The notes under the pieces were generated by a model. That model did no database searches and was not told where the DNA came from. It saw only the letters and a program-made list of their open reading frames with translations. A program made the position numbers and the translations under genes. Positions 1 through 11,002 of a stretch of 64,000 bases of DNA are shown in pieces. Numbering within the stretch: the stretch's first letter is position 1; each line of letters starts with the position of its first letter. Origin of the DNA: Blasia pusilla (taxonomy: Eukaryota; Marchantiophyta; Marchantiopsida; Blasiales); the NCBI GenBank assembly GCA_050084515.1, contig CM114274.1, positions 14,074,001 to 14,138,000 on the forward strand, read 5' to 3'.

Positions 1-282
1 AACCCCTTTACCATTATTATTGATCACCAACCGTTTAAGTGGTTGATGGAGTTTGACAAGCTTATAGGCGGGTGAGGAGGTGACAAGTGGCCAAGATATT
101 CATGAGGTATACAAATTCAGCAAGCAGACATTCTTAGGGTCTTTCTCACCGTACTTGCTACTTTATGGCCGAGCACCAGATTTACCTATGACCATCATTG
201 GGAACTTGGCGATTGCGCACCTGATTGGGAACTTGGCGAGCACCAGATTTACCTATGACCATTCATTGGGAACTTGGCGATT
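1..282 (+). mobile_element. Compressed Ty3/gypsy remnant (RNase H and integrase scraps)
   Basis: Three short pieces of the gypsy family seen at 46-48 kb are joined with large deletions between them. Bases 1-78 encode the RNase H segment around IDHQPFKWLM (compare 46685-46760). About 79-107 match the inter-domain spacer near 47030. About 108-185 encode the end of integrase, SFSPYLLLYGR (compare 47870-47905). A phrase ending in gggaacttggcga is then repeated locally three times between about 198 and 280. No complete domain survives. The junction to the copia sequence lies near 283. Confidence 0.75.
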
Positions 283-2848
283 CCAAAGCAAGGTAGAAGA
301 GCATCCAAGATATTGGAGTTGATCCACACTGATGTGTGGACAGTATCACAACAGAGCCTTAGTGGTTGCCAGTACTTTGTTTCATTTATTGATGACTTCT
401 CTAGGTATATATGGGTATACTTTTTGAAAGCCAAGTTAGAGGTATTCTCAATGCTCCAAACATTCAGAATTCAAGTAAAGAAGCAGACTAGACAACACAT
501 TCTAAAATTATGTTGTGATGGAGGAGGAGAGTATCTTTCAACAGAGTTTGATGACTATTTACGTCAGAATCGCATCCAACGTCAAGTGACTTGCCTCTAC
601 ACTCCACAACAAAATGGAGTGGCTGAGAGGAAAAATCAACATGTTGTTGAAGCGGCATGAGCTATGCTGAATGAGAAGAACATGCCTAAGGTGTATTGGG
701 CAGAGGCCGTAGCATGTGTAGTCTTCTTAATCAACCAAACTCCAACAGCAAGAGTTCATGATAAAACTCCATTTGAAGTCTTCACCGGAAGTAAACATGA
801 TTTTTCCTTCTTGAAAGTATTTGGCTGTATTTGTTGTGCTCATATTCCTTCTGAGAGACGTTAGAAATTAGACCCCAAGTCTGAAAGATGTATCTTCATT
901 GGTTATGTTGATGGAACTAAGGGACATAAGTGGTACATTCCATCCTCTAGGCAGCTTATTATTAATCGGGATGTTGTCTTTGATGAGCTAAAGTCATGGT
1001 ATGCTCCATCTAAGCCTATTCCACCTCTAAACTTGTCTTTGAGGGGGAGAATATGACTATAAACCAACAAACATTGTCCTCAACTTCCCCAAGTACTAGT
1101 ATAGGATTAGGAGAGGTCCTAGATTCATCCATTAAATCTGTGAGTCCATGGACGGGAAGAGTACATTTTCAGTCTGTTAACACCAATCAGAGCTCGAGTC
1201 AGGTGTCAGAGGCATCTACCTCTGAACAACAACTTCGTAGATCAAGTAGGGTTACACATCCAGTTCATAGATTCATAAATGAAGGTTTCCTTGCGACACA
1301 TCGTGCATATATGATTACTACCCTTCAAGAGCAGGAGCCGAGTTATTTTGATGAAGATGCGAGTAAAGCCGAATGGATTGAAGCTATGGAGGAAGAGCTT
1401 GCTGCATTAAGACATCAACAAACATGGGAGTTGGTTGATATACCTTCTAGTAAGGAAGCTATTGGTTGCAAATAGGTTTACAAAATCAAGCGCTATCAAG
1501 ATGGTATAATAAACAGATACAAAGCGAGATTGGTGGCTAAGGGCTATGCATAATAATATGGTATCGATTATGAGGAAATATTTAGCCCTGTTGCAAAGAT
1601 GACGACTACGAGAATAGTGGTTGCAGAATGCCTTCTTGAATTGATATCTATTCGAGGAGGTATATATGACTCAACTACATGGATACGAGCATCCCAAGTT
1701 TCCATTTCGCGTATGCAGGTTGAAGAAAGCTCTATACGGGCTCAAACAAGCTCCAAGAGCTTGGTATGGCAAGATTACATACGTCCTACAAGAGTCGGGT
1801 TTAAGGATATGTAATTCTGACTCCTCGTTATATGTCTTGAGAGAACAAGATCATACAGTTCTCATTGTGTTGTATGTTAACGATCTCTTGATTACTCGGA
1901 GTACTGAAGAAATGGTACAACAAGTCAAGCTTAAGTTACAAACAGAATTTGATATGAAGGACTTGAGAGAACTCAAGTACTTCCTTGGTATTGAGTTTAT
2001 CAAGATTGGAGAGAGCATATGGTTACTACAACGATAATATGCTCTTGATATGCTTTCAAAATATGGTATGACGGCTTGTAATCCAATCTCTACACCGTTG
2101 GACCAAAGCGTGAAGCTAAGAGTGAATGAAGGAGAGCTGCTTATAGATTCTAATATGTATAGGCGCATGGTTGGAAGTTTGATCTATCTAACTATAACAA
2201 GACCAGATTTGAGCTATGTTGTTGGTCTAGTGAGCCAGTTTATGCAAGCACCTCGAAAACTTCACCTTGATGCTCTAAGGAGGATTATACGGTATATGAA
2301 ATTCTCTATTCAATTCCGGCTTCAATTTGAACCTTCTCCGAGTTTTCAATTACAGGGATTCAGAGATGCTGATTAGGCAGGAAACGTGTTTGATCGACAC
2401 TCCACATCTGGTTATTCATTTAATTTGGGAAGCGCAACTATAAGTTCGGCTTCAAAGAAGCAACCTAAAGTTGCTTTATCTTCAAGAGAGGCTGAGTACA
2501 GAGGAGCAACCAATGCAGCATTTGAGGCGGTGTGGCTTCATTGATTACTTGTTGAGATTGGTGTTAGTAACTTAGGATCTAGTGTAATATATGCAGACAA
2601 TATTAGTAGCATCAAGCTTGCTAATAACCCTGTGTTTCATGCTCGTACAAAGCATGTTGAGGTGCACTATCATTTTATCAGAGAGAAAGTGCTTACAGGA
2701 GAAATTGATCTTGTGTATATAGGTACATATCAGCAAATTGCTGACATCTTTACAAAGGCATTGTCTAGAGATAAGTTTGAGATGTTTAAAAAGGATTTAG
2801 GCGTTAGAGATATCAATATGAGCTCGAGGGAAAGTATTGAAGATTGAG
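283..2848 (+). pseudogene. Ty1/copia pol remnant: integrase, reverse transcriptase, RNase H
   Basis: A 5'-truncated Ty1/copia polyprotein in copia order, with integrase before RT. The integrase core runs from LIHTDVW (about 320) through the PQQNGVAERKN motif (about 605-640). The RT has KARLVAKGYA (about 1518), [17 protein letters not shown] (about 1722) and an active-site box reading YVND at 1873-1884, where family members normally have YVDD. RNase H and tail follow: SASKKQPKVALSSREAEY (about 2446), the ADN motif and the C-terminal ADIFTKAL motif (about 2740). Gag and protease are absent. In-frame stops at about 658, 862, 1473, 2035, 2374 and 2542, plus frame changes near 1600-1670, make it non-functional. 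It starts abruptly within gypsy debris. Confidence 0.9.
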
Positions 2849-3160
2849 TTATAGCCAAGCTCATGAGACACCTGAACTGCTACATTTGGCACTCACACGA
2901 AGTAAGGAAGCTTAATCTTGGTTAGTCAGTTAAGCACGATTATCTTAACTAGGGTTAGTTAATAACAGTTAGGCTAACTCGAGACTATGGTTAAGGATAG
3001 GGTTAGGTTTGCTTGTACATACCCTATATAATTGAGAAGAGGACCAGCCTCCACTCGTTCTCTCATTGCACATTTCGTTCTCCATGGTGGTGTTTGTGTG
3101 TGAGAGCGGTTTTCCACTAGTTATGTTTGTTTAGCAGTTTTTCCACAGACCCTAGGGTAG
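2849..3160 (+). repeat. Probable 3' flank/LTR of the copia remnant
   Basis: This is non-coding sequence directly after the copia stop codon. It holds repeated ggttag/ttaact phrases and a TATATAA box at 3025-3031, followed by a pyrimidine-rich stretch. That is the layout expected of a copia LTR promoter. No second LTR copy exists in the window to define the ends, so this is inference from position. Confidence 0.35.
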
Positions 3161-3734
3161 AGGAAAATGTACTTGTTGGACGAGGTCAAGAGTCCTCCCA
3201 CCAAATACATGGCCCAAGGTCAAGTTATAAGTCCTCATCCCCCACCATTCCAACGTCCACCATCCCATTAATCCCATGAAGAGTTGCGACCAAGCATAGT
3301 CAACGATAGTCTCCTTACTAGGTAGTAGGTACAGTGGACCATCATCCCCCCCACCTAGATATAAGGGTCACTTGTCCCATGATCATGTGCCTTTGAGAGG
3401 TGAATGGAGTGATGCTGGCAAGGTAAGGGAATCTCCCATCCTTATGGCCATGGGACAACGCATATGGGCCTATCCCAAAATATGTCTTCTACTTGGGGTG
3501 GGGGAGAAAGGCCCCAACCGTACGGCTATACTAATGGTGTGGGAATGTATCATGGATTCCCTATAAGAAATACCAAAGGAGCAGGTTCTTATGCTAATCA
3601 CAACCATGTACAAAATTCAGGTCATGGATCCCTTGGATATGGGCCATCCAAGGGTTATGCTGGTAGTAAACAACCACATGGTGTTAGAGAACCACAATTT
3701 GGCTATATGTACCATGGTGAAGGTCATTCGTCTT
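3161..3734 (+). other. Unassigned stretch with a Gly/Tyr/His-rich open frame (3464-3751)
   Basis: No recognised gene. One open frame at 3464-3751 encodes 95 residues rich in Gly, Tyr and His. It contains no domain I know, and low-complexity composition alone can keep such a frame open. It lies between the copia 3' flank and LTR-derived debris, so it may be a retroelement leader or gag scrap. Confidence 0.2.
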
Positions 3735-3965
3735 TTAGGATAGATCGGTGAGATCTAGTAGAGCGTTCATGAGTAGTGGGGAACACACTCAATAGGTCAA
3801 GGATGACCTGTTGAGGCCTCGAGAAACCTGAGAGAGCAGGTTTCCCCTTCGTTTCAGCTCATTTGGAGCCATATTGAGGAACTTATTATTTTAGGTAAGT
3901 ATCATTTTGAGTATATGATCGACTTTATATTTCTGGTAAGTGGCCCTTGACCTCCTACATCAGGT
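3735..3965 (+). repeat. LTR-derived fragment, inverted relative to 62.49-62.72 kb
   Basis: The sequence from ttttaggatagatcg through ctgagagagcaggtttcccc to the segment around cttgacctcctacatcagg reads as the reverse complement of about 62490-62720. That region is the interior of the LTR of gypsy copy 3. By eye the match is good over about 200 bp with small indels. This is therefore a piece of a plus-oriented LTR of the copy-3 type. Confidence 0.65.
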
Positions 3966-4021
3966 CAAGAGCGAAGGAGGTGACTTGGGAGAATAGGTTA
4001 CCATGGAGAGCTTGGGAGAGG

Positions 4022-4289
4022 TGTCATGACCATACAGATTATGTCAGAGAGTATAGTGTGCTAGTAGAGGCCATACCTTATGTAGGGTAAGTAGTGTCTA
4101 GGTAGACATGCGGTTTCATACATAGGGTTGGGGGTTACTCCATTGAGGATGACTTCTCCAGTAGGGCCTGCTCTTAGGTTGGAGGATATAGTGTGGAGTG
4201 CACTCAAAGAATAGTTAGTTCTTTGAGTTGAGTCTGTTGCATTGGGAGTTAGCCTTGGTAGTGAGTAGAGCTCTTGGCTATGGTGGTTC
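4022..4289 (+). repeat. Partial 5' LTR of gypsy copy 1
   Basis: This segment aligns colinearly with 12828-13094, starting tgtcatgaccatac and ending ctatggtggttc, with roughly 90 percent identity by eye. It is in the right place to be the remains of the 5' LTR of the gypsy element whose 3' LTR is at 12721-13301. The 105-bp terminal blocks of the 3' LTR are not present here. Confidence 0.65.
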
Positions 4290-5326
4290 CATAATCTGAT
4301 TTTTAGCTCGGAGTACATAGCTTGGTTGATGCTGATTTTTTGTGGAGAGATAGCTATGGTGGCCAATTGAATTCCGGTTGAAACAGATACAATTTTGGTT
4401 GAGGATTTTTGGAGTAATTTCTGATCGAGATTTTGCGGACTAGCTCAAGGTCTTGCTATGGTGTACAACAGATCGGAGGGGCTGGTTGGTTGTCGATTTG
4501 TCCGTTTTTGGAGATGCCTATCCCGTTGGGGACACCCTTGTTAGGCCTCTCTCCATAGCAAAGCTTGGCTAAGCGTGGCGAACGGGGCATGTTTCGAGCA
4601 TTTCTCGGCGTTTCGAGGCTTCTAGGCAACTCGTGGTAGCTCGGGGCGAGTGGGCGTGAGAGGCAGAGCAAGGAGCAAGGAGCAAGCAAGCAAGCTTGCT
4701 TGCTTAGGCGTGAGGCAGTTTTTTTCAGGATTTGTGAGTTGAGTGTTGCATAACTGGTCACCCATCTTTGAGCTATTCTGCCTGGAAGACGCTTAACTGC
4801 TGAGTTCTTAACTACGCCAGTGTACACACTGGTGTAGCTCATTTGGTGCTGTTCGGAGATGTGTTCGGTGCTTTATGCATGTCGGATTTTTGGTTGATGG
4901 ACCTCTAGCGCATAGTATGGTGTAGCCTCTCCATGCAGGTGATATTTTCAGGTGTTGCGGGTGTGACTAGCATGTCATCGACCCGACGGCGGAGTAGCTA
5001 TTGCGTTAGAATTGTGTGGTGGATTCCATGGATTCGGGAGTGCCACATTTGAGGTGGATTGTGTTACCTTGATTTCCATTTGCGATTGGAGGGTTGTCAT
5101 TGGACTTCTGTGTTTGGATCCCTCCATCGTTGCTTCTTGCTTGTGCGCCCATTGTTAGGGTTAACGCTGATTTCGAGTAGTTTTACTCTGTGTGCTACCG
5201 GTAGTGAGGTGGAGTGATAACGATGAGACCGTGTGAGGCGTGTGTGTGGTGATAACAGATTAGGTTGCCTTTACCCATAGCTAGTAGATCTAAAATAGGA
5301 CAGCGACATCGACGTCACTTGGTTAC
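4290..5326 (+). other. Gypsy copy 1 leader, no gene recognised
   Basis: About 1 kb between the LTR fragment and gag. I see no supportable coding region; the open frame on the minus strand at 4456-4842 has no recognisable content. The stretch contains a perfect 22-bp palindrome at 4684-4705 built from caag/cttg units around a central aagctt. Confidence 0.4.
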
Positions 5327-5357
5327 TTAGTGGTGGTGATTTGGTGGTGTTGCGGCA

Positions 5358-7015
5358 TTGGTGTTGGTCATCACAGAGCTGTCTGGTGGTCTGGTTGGGG
5401 ACCATGGTGCGGACAATGGTGGTTTTACACGGAGTGGATTGAGGTATCGGCTACCTTTTCCACTTCCGACGGTTGATGAAGAGGAGGACGGGGGTGTTCC
5501 AAACATCGAATCTTCTACGTTGTTATCGAGTGTTGCAGCTCCATTGATTTGGGACATGGATGGGATATATGGGGCCATGAAGGGCCCACGATGATATTTG
5601 GGTGCAGTGGGCACCATTGTGTTGGGGGACTTCATTCAGGAGTTTGATATGTGGTGTGATATGCACATGTTATGGAACACCACGTTGTTTACACCCTTCT
5701 TGGCTTGGAAAGGGTTGTTTCAGCACTTGGAGGGACCACCCATGGACGATTACCATGAGTTTAGGAGGGACCATGCTGCTGAGATTGAGGCGTGGAGACA
5801 ATATTGGTCTCCAGGCTATGTGTCTATCACCCATGATAGCAGTGGTTGTAGTGTTCTTACTGTGTCAGCCAGCTTGACATTGAGTGGTGCGAGTACGAGC
5901 CGGAGTGGGGGTACCAGTGGAGGTACCCATGCAGGTACCAGTGGGGATACTAGTGGAGATACTAGTGCCCCACCATCCTTCAACCCAGTTGTAGAGTTCT
6001 TCAAGAGGTTGAAGAAGAACTATCAGGGAGTGAAGACAAAGAAGTTGAGGAGTCTTCAGGAATTTGAGCGAAAGACTGGTGAGAGTCTTCGTCAGGCAAA
6101 CACTCGTTTGCGACGCTTGATTTCAATTACCCAGGGTGTGATTGAAGCTCAGGAAATCTTGTTTTGGTCTGGGATCTTGGACATAGAGTTGCGCCGTAGT
6201 GTACGTGATGCTACTCTTATGAGTGATGATTCACCCACATTGACCCATGTGTTTGCTCTATTTGAGAAGATTGAGCTTAACATGGTGGAGAAGAGAGTGG
6301 TGACATCCGCATTCAGTAGGGATACAACTACTACTTCTCGTGTTCAGCAGTCCACCTCACAGTCTCATAGAAGTGGTGGTGGTTGTAGTAGTGGGAGTTG
6401 TGGGGGTACACACGACCTCAGTCAGATCCTAGAGGGATACTTGCGCAGAGACCATTGCCTTCATTTTCTACCCCGCAGCAAGGACAATCATGTTGGACAT
6501 GTGGAGGTGATCATGTTAGGAGGTTTTTTCCTGAAGAGGATGGGAGACGAACTTTGGAGGATGGGCCTCAGTCCGCCCCAACTCAGTGTGATCATTGTGG
6601 GAGACCAGGTCATCCTCGAGAGCGTTGCTTTGATCTTCATCCAGAGTTGAGATCAGGTCGCGGCCGTGGTGATGTAGCTCCGAGAGGCCGAGGTGGTAGA
6701 GGTGGTAGGGGTGGTAGAGGTGGACCAGTGGTTGGAGAGCCTACGGTGGCTACCCCTACCACTACGACAGAGTCAGCTATGGCTACCAGGATTGAACACT
6801 TGGAGCAGAGGTTGGCTACTATGGCTGGTATCCAACATAGAGCAGGTTCGGGAGCAGGAGCTTCCACCTGTTATGGAGGGGATGATCTCTCTTATATGGC
6901 GAGTGCAGCACAGGTTGAGGCATCAACTACAGTTACGAGAGGAGCCACTCGAGCGTCAGAGCCACGTGGTGCTACTGTGGAGTTGTATCCACAGAGGGGT
7001 AAGGCTGGGAGGTAA
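5358..7015 (+). pseudogene. Gypsy copy 1 gag (capsid, zinc knuckles, RGG tail)
   Basis: Gag would form the retrotransposon particle and bind its RNA. A first frame (5358-5594) ends in a TGA that copy 2 does not have at the matching place (compare about 13835), so it is a premature stop. The main capsid frame is 5598-6650. It contains the conserved block HLEGPPMDDYHEF, shared with copy 2 at about 13970, and a retrotransposon gag core around VVEFFKRLKKNYQGV. The nucleocapsid is read in another frame (6398-7015). Its first knuckle has lost the last Cys (CWTCGGDHVRRFF). Its second, CDHCGRPGHPRERC, is an intact CCHC. A run of RGG/GRGG repeats follows, then a segment likely to form a coiled coil (ATRIEHLEQRLATM). 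Confidence 0.8.
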
Positions 7016-7295
7016 GCTAGGCTTCCCCAATCATTCTTGTTGTCTGAGGTGCTTAGGACTCCATCCATGGTTCCTACGCAGCCTATTGAGCCTACAGTGG
7101 GGACTAAGGCATCTATATTGCGTGTAGTAGACACGAATGCAGCATCCAGTGCAGTATTGCGGATGGCAACTTCAGTGTTGGGATCCCCATTTTTTTCAGC
7201 CACGAAGCTCATACTGTAAGGATAACAACCATTAGGAGTTGACTTAGCTCTTGTATTTCAGCTAGCTTGACCATGTTGTATGAACGTTAAGTGCG

Positions 7296-8216
7296 GTGGA
7301 GCAACCCTCTATGTCAAGTGTAGCATTGAGTACTAGTGCTACTTGGCAGGCAGCAGTGGCGAAGATGGATGCATTACCAGCCGGGCCAACCATTGATTGT
7401 GAGAGGCTTACATCTGGTGTATGTATGTTGGACAAACGCAGTGGGATATTCCGATTGGTGAGTCCTACAGGACAGGTGTATAGACTAGATAGAGTCTTGT
7501 TAGAATTTGGTGCCCAACCTTTGATGTTGGGAAAGGCAGCATGTATTGGTTTGGGTCTTCGGAGGTTAGAGCTTGAGCCTTGCCCATTCCTGATTCAAAC
7601 ATCACTTGGAGGAGCCAATGATAGGTCTCAATTCATGACACGGGAGAAGCTGTCTGTACAGTTTAGACCAGATCATGCGACTGATAGCTCCCGGTTGGGA
7701 GTACCTGCAGTGGTCACATCAGCCGAGTCGTATGATGTACTAGTTGGAGGAGCATTATTGTACCTGATGGGTTTTTAGATGGACTATTGGACTGAGACAA
7801 CGTCTTATAGACCTGGTTGGCAGTCGGGGGATGGACGTATGAGCTAGGTTCCTGTGAGATTTATTTATGGGGCTCGACCAGGAGGGTCTTCCCCAATGGT
7901 GTTAGCATCTGTGGCTGGTTTTAGTGGAGTAGTCACTTGGCCAGGAGACTTTTTGGTGGGTAATCTTTCTGCTGTGGATTCTCCTGTGCATGAGGAGGTA
8001 GAGGAGGTCCCTAGTTTTGCAGCAGTGGCATCCTTATCGTTGGATGTGCCACTTTGGAGTTTAGGCGGTGCACTACGGAAAGAGGCTGATCGCCTAGTGG
8101 AGGAGGCTTGGTGTGAGGCTTTTATACCTCACGAGGAAGAGGAGGCCCCACGGCGGACTCCTACTTCTGGTCCAGTTGGGTTATCCCCTTTGGATACTAC
8201 ACCCATTGTATGGTAG
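7296..8216 (+). pseudogene. Gypsy copy 1 protease remnant and linker to the methyltransferase
   Basis: The retropepsin core is recognisable by the phrase GAQPLMLGKAACIGLGL at about 7510-7560. The catalytic position reads LLEFGA here, where the active form has D-S/T-G-A. Copy 2 reads LLDSRA at about 43400-43417, so each copy has lost a different residue. Downstream, YDVLVGGALLYLMGF and a linker (7854-8216) lead to TTPIVW, immediately before the methyltransferase. The stop after MGF and the TAG at about 8214 break the frame. Confidence 0.65.
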
Positions 8217-8235
8217 TATCCGCCGGAGGGCATTT

Positions 8236-9165
8236 GTGTGTTAGATCTCTTTGGTGGGATTAGCACTGGTTTGGCTGCAGTGTTGCAAGCCGGTATTCCT
8301 GTGCAGAGATACGTGTATGTGGAGCGAGATGAGACGGCCCAGAGAGTCTCATCCGGACATATGGGTCAGTTGATACGGAGAGATCCTGAGTTGTTGCCGC
8401 CATCAGCTATTCATGGGTACGATCGTGCTTTGCCGTCACACATTGCATTGTTGGGGGCGGAGGACCTTAAGAGGGTTGGTGTTTTGGATTTGGTGATTGC
8501 TAGATGGCCATGTCAAGGGTCATACACGTGCTGGTTGTGGTGAGGGATTACACGACCCTAGGTCTCGATTGTTTTGGGAGATGTTACGGGTGTTACAACA
8601 TCTTCAGGTTCATCAGGCACGTGCTCCAACTTACATTCTGGAGAATGTTCCATTGTTGGGTGACACTCGGACCCGGATGATGGCAAGTGTTCATAAGGTA
8701 CGGTCTTGGATTGGACCAGTGGTATTGTTGGATGCAATGCGAGTTGGCTCGCGTGCACATCGTCCAAGCTTGTGGTTGACAAACTTGTTGCCTAGGGAGG
8801 TTCTACGTCGAGCATATGATGCAGTGCAGCGTGATCCTTGCCTTAGAGTGGATAGTATCTTGGATACTGGGTGACTTTCTTAGGTGGTTAGAGTTATTGA
8901 TCGGTCACCCATGGCAGTGGTGAACCGTGTGGGCCAGCCTAGGATGGCACTACCCACATTTGTGAGTGTTCCCTCGTCACATGCCTACAGGGAAGGTGGT
9001 CTCGGCTTGTATGGGATTATCATGTGCAAATTGATTGGTGGAGCCTAACGTTGATGAGAGAGAGTGTGCGATGGGATTTGCTATTGATGTGACAGAGGTT
9101 GCTTCCATTTTTTAGGCTTCACGACGTTATGTGTTGGGTCAGGCTATGGACCTGAATTGTTTGAC
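8236..9165 (+). pseudogene. Cytosine-C5 DNA methyltransferase domain (DNMT3-like) inside gypsy copy 1
   Basis: Methyl transfer to DNA cytosine is predicted from the motif series. Motif I (SAM binding) is VLDLFGGISTGL at 8238. A PCQG motif IV with the catalytic Cys lies at about 8509-8520. SRLFWEMLRVL follows, then motif VI ILENV (about 8638) and motif VIII-like GSRAHRPSLWLTNL (about 8743-8784). A C-terminal block contains AMGF (about 9068) and VLGQAMDL (about 9130-9153). The wording of motif I and of the RLFWE, ENV and AHR blocks resembles animal DNMT3 and plant DRM enzymes more than DNMT1. There is a frameshift just after PCQG (about 8520) and several stops after 8870. It lies between protease and RT in the pol frame, as in copy 2. 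Confidence 0.85.
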
Positions 9166-9478
9166 CTGGATTTTAAGTCTTGGTATGGCCGAGCAGCGTC
9201 GACTTTGGACTATGTCTATGGGTCTTCCACCCCTTATAATGAGCTCGATGGCTATCGTGACGGTAGAGGCATTGGCTGGGGGCGAGGAGAGTAGTATTTT
9301 GCATCCTTGGAGTAAATGGGATGTAATGGCTGGGCATGTGGAGTTGGTTGCTCATGCTCGTGGAGGAGTTGTTTGCTCAAATGATGGTGTAGCTAAGGGT
9401 ATACCATCTTGTGAGGGGGTTGCGTAGCAGCCAATGGCGTCGTCCTCTCCCTCTAGTGTGCCAATGGAGGAGACTTGA
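9166..9478 (+). other. Linker between methyltransferase and reverse transcriptase
   Basis: About 300 bp of degenerate pol sequence corresponding to 45085-45480 in copy 2. Frames are broken and no domain is recognisable. It probably encoded the connector ahead of RT. Confidence 0.4.
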
Positions 9479-11002
9479 GAGCCATTACTTGGGCCCAAGC
9501 TTACGGGAGGTGTGAAACAACGCTTGACACACTTCCTACCTGCTTATAGGAGTTGTTTTGCCTTTAGCATGAAGGAGTTGGGTGCTTTGGTTGGACCAAG
9601 TATACGGATTGATTTGGTTAGTGATTCGCCAATCTTCCATCGTCCCTACCGATATAGTGATATGGAGAGGGACCTGATTCAGAGTAGGACGTTGGACCTT
9701 TTGGAGGTTAGATTAGTGGAGTTATTGCATGGAGAGTATGCATCAGCCATTGTCATGCTTGCTAAAAAGAATGTGCATGGCAACTACACGGATAGGTGGA
9801 TGTGTGGAGATTACCGTCCTATCAATCGGCAGACCAAGGCCGATAGGTATGCCATGCCTACACCTGAGGAGATCTTTGATGTGGTGGGAGAGGCAAAGAT
9901 TTTCAGTACTTTGGATCTTCGGGTAGAATACCATCAGTTGCCGATTTGAGAGAGTGACAAGGCCAAGACAGCATTTTGCGGTGTCAACTCTTATGACAAG
10001 GATTGTTTGTTCCAGTGGAAATTCTTACCCTTTGGGTTGAAGAATGCACCTGCTGAGTTTCAGAGAGTGATGGACAGGATCCTAGTAGGGTTGGATTTTG
10101 TTCGGTGTTACATTGATGATATCTTGGTGTTCAGTAACACGGTGGAGGAGCATCAGATATATTTGCAGATTGTATTTGAGCGGTTGAAAGCTCATGGTCT
10201 ACGTTTGCATCCAGGAAAGTGTAAGTTCTTCCATGAGGATGTTGAGTACTTGGGTCATGTGATCTATCCAGGTGGTTTGGGAGTTCAGCAAGCAAAGGTG
10301 GAGGCTATTGCACTTATTCCTCGTCCGGTAGATGTGAGTAGAGTTCGCGCATTCATGGGATCGGAGAACTACTATCGGAGGTATGTGAAGGAATTTAGTG
10401 CTATGGCAAAGCCTTTGAACCAGTTATTGAAATCAGATCAGGAGTGGAATTGGGGAGATGATCACGAGCGAGCTTTTGTGGAGCTCAAGGCCCAGTTGGT
10501 GACGGCGCCTATCTTGAGGAGACCTATCAAAGGGCGCCCATTTCAATTACACACTGATTGGAGTAGGTTGGGACTTGGGGCCGTGTTGACACAACATGAT
10601 GATGAGCACATGGAGTCTGTGGTGGCCTATGCAAGTCGTTCGAATAATGCAGCGGAGTCGCGCTACAGTTCATATGAGGGAGAGTGCTTAGCAGTAGTGT
10701 GGGCTGTGGCACACTTTAGGTGTTACTTGTTTGGCACACACTTTACCCTTGTTATTGATCACCAGCCGCTCAAGTGGTTGATGGTTGACAAGCTTACATG
10801 GAAGCTTGCACGGTGGGCTCTTATCTTACAGGAGTATGACTTCCAGATGGTACATAGACCTGGAGCTGCCAACCTTGATGCTGATGGGTTGAGTAGGAAC
10901 CCATGTACTAGCCAAGAGGATGCAACTAGGGCTAGATGGCATGGCGAGGTTGATGAGGAGATGGTGCCAGGTTGGCATGCATCCGCCTTTTATGTTGGTT
11001 AG
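9479..11002 (+). pseudogene. Gypsy copy 1 reverse transcriptase and RNase H
   Basis: The RT opens at about 9510 and has DYRPINRQTKADRYAMPTPEE (conserved palm block, about 9810-9870), FSTLDL, KFLPFGLKNAPAEFQRVMD and the catalytic YIDD at 10109-10120. One in-frame TGA after YHQLPI (about 9949) interrupts it. The second half is a 331-residue open frame (10007-11002). It runs through FLGHVI-like YLGHVIYPGG and the RNase H motifs HTDWS, YEGECLAV and VIDHQPLKWL, ending with the tether HRPGAANLDADGLSRNP. YIDD and the RT-RNase H-integrase order are typical of Ty3/gypsy. Confidence 0.9.

Noticed and set aside
5816-6867. Minus-strand Pro-rich open frames
   Set aside because: They are antisense reads of the Gly/Arg-rich gag nucleocapsid and the Gly/Thr-rich linker.
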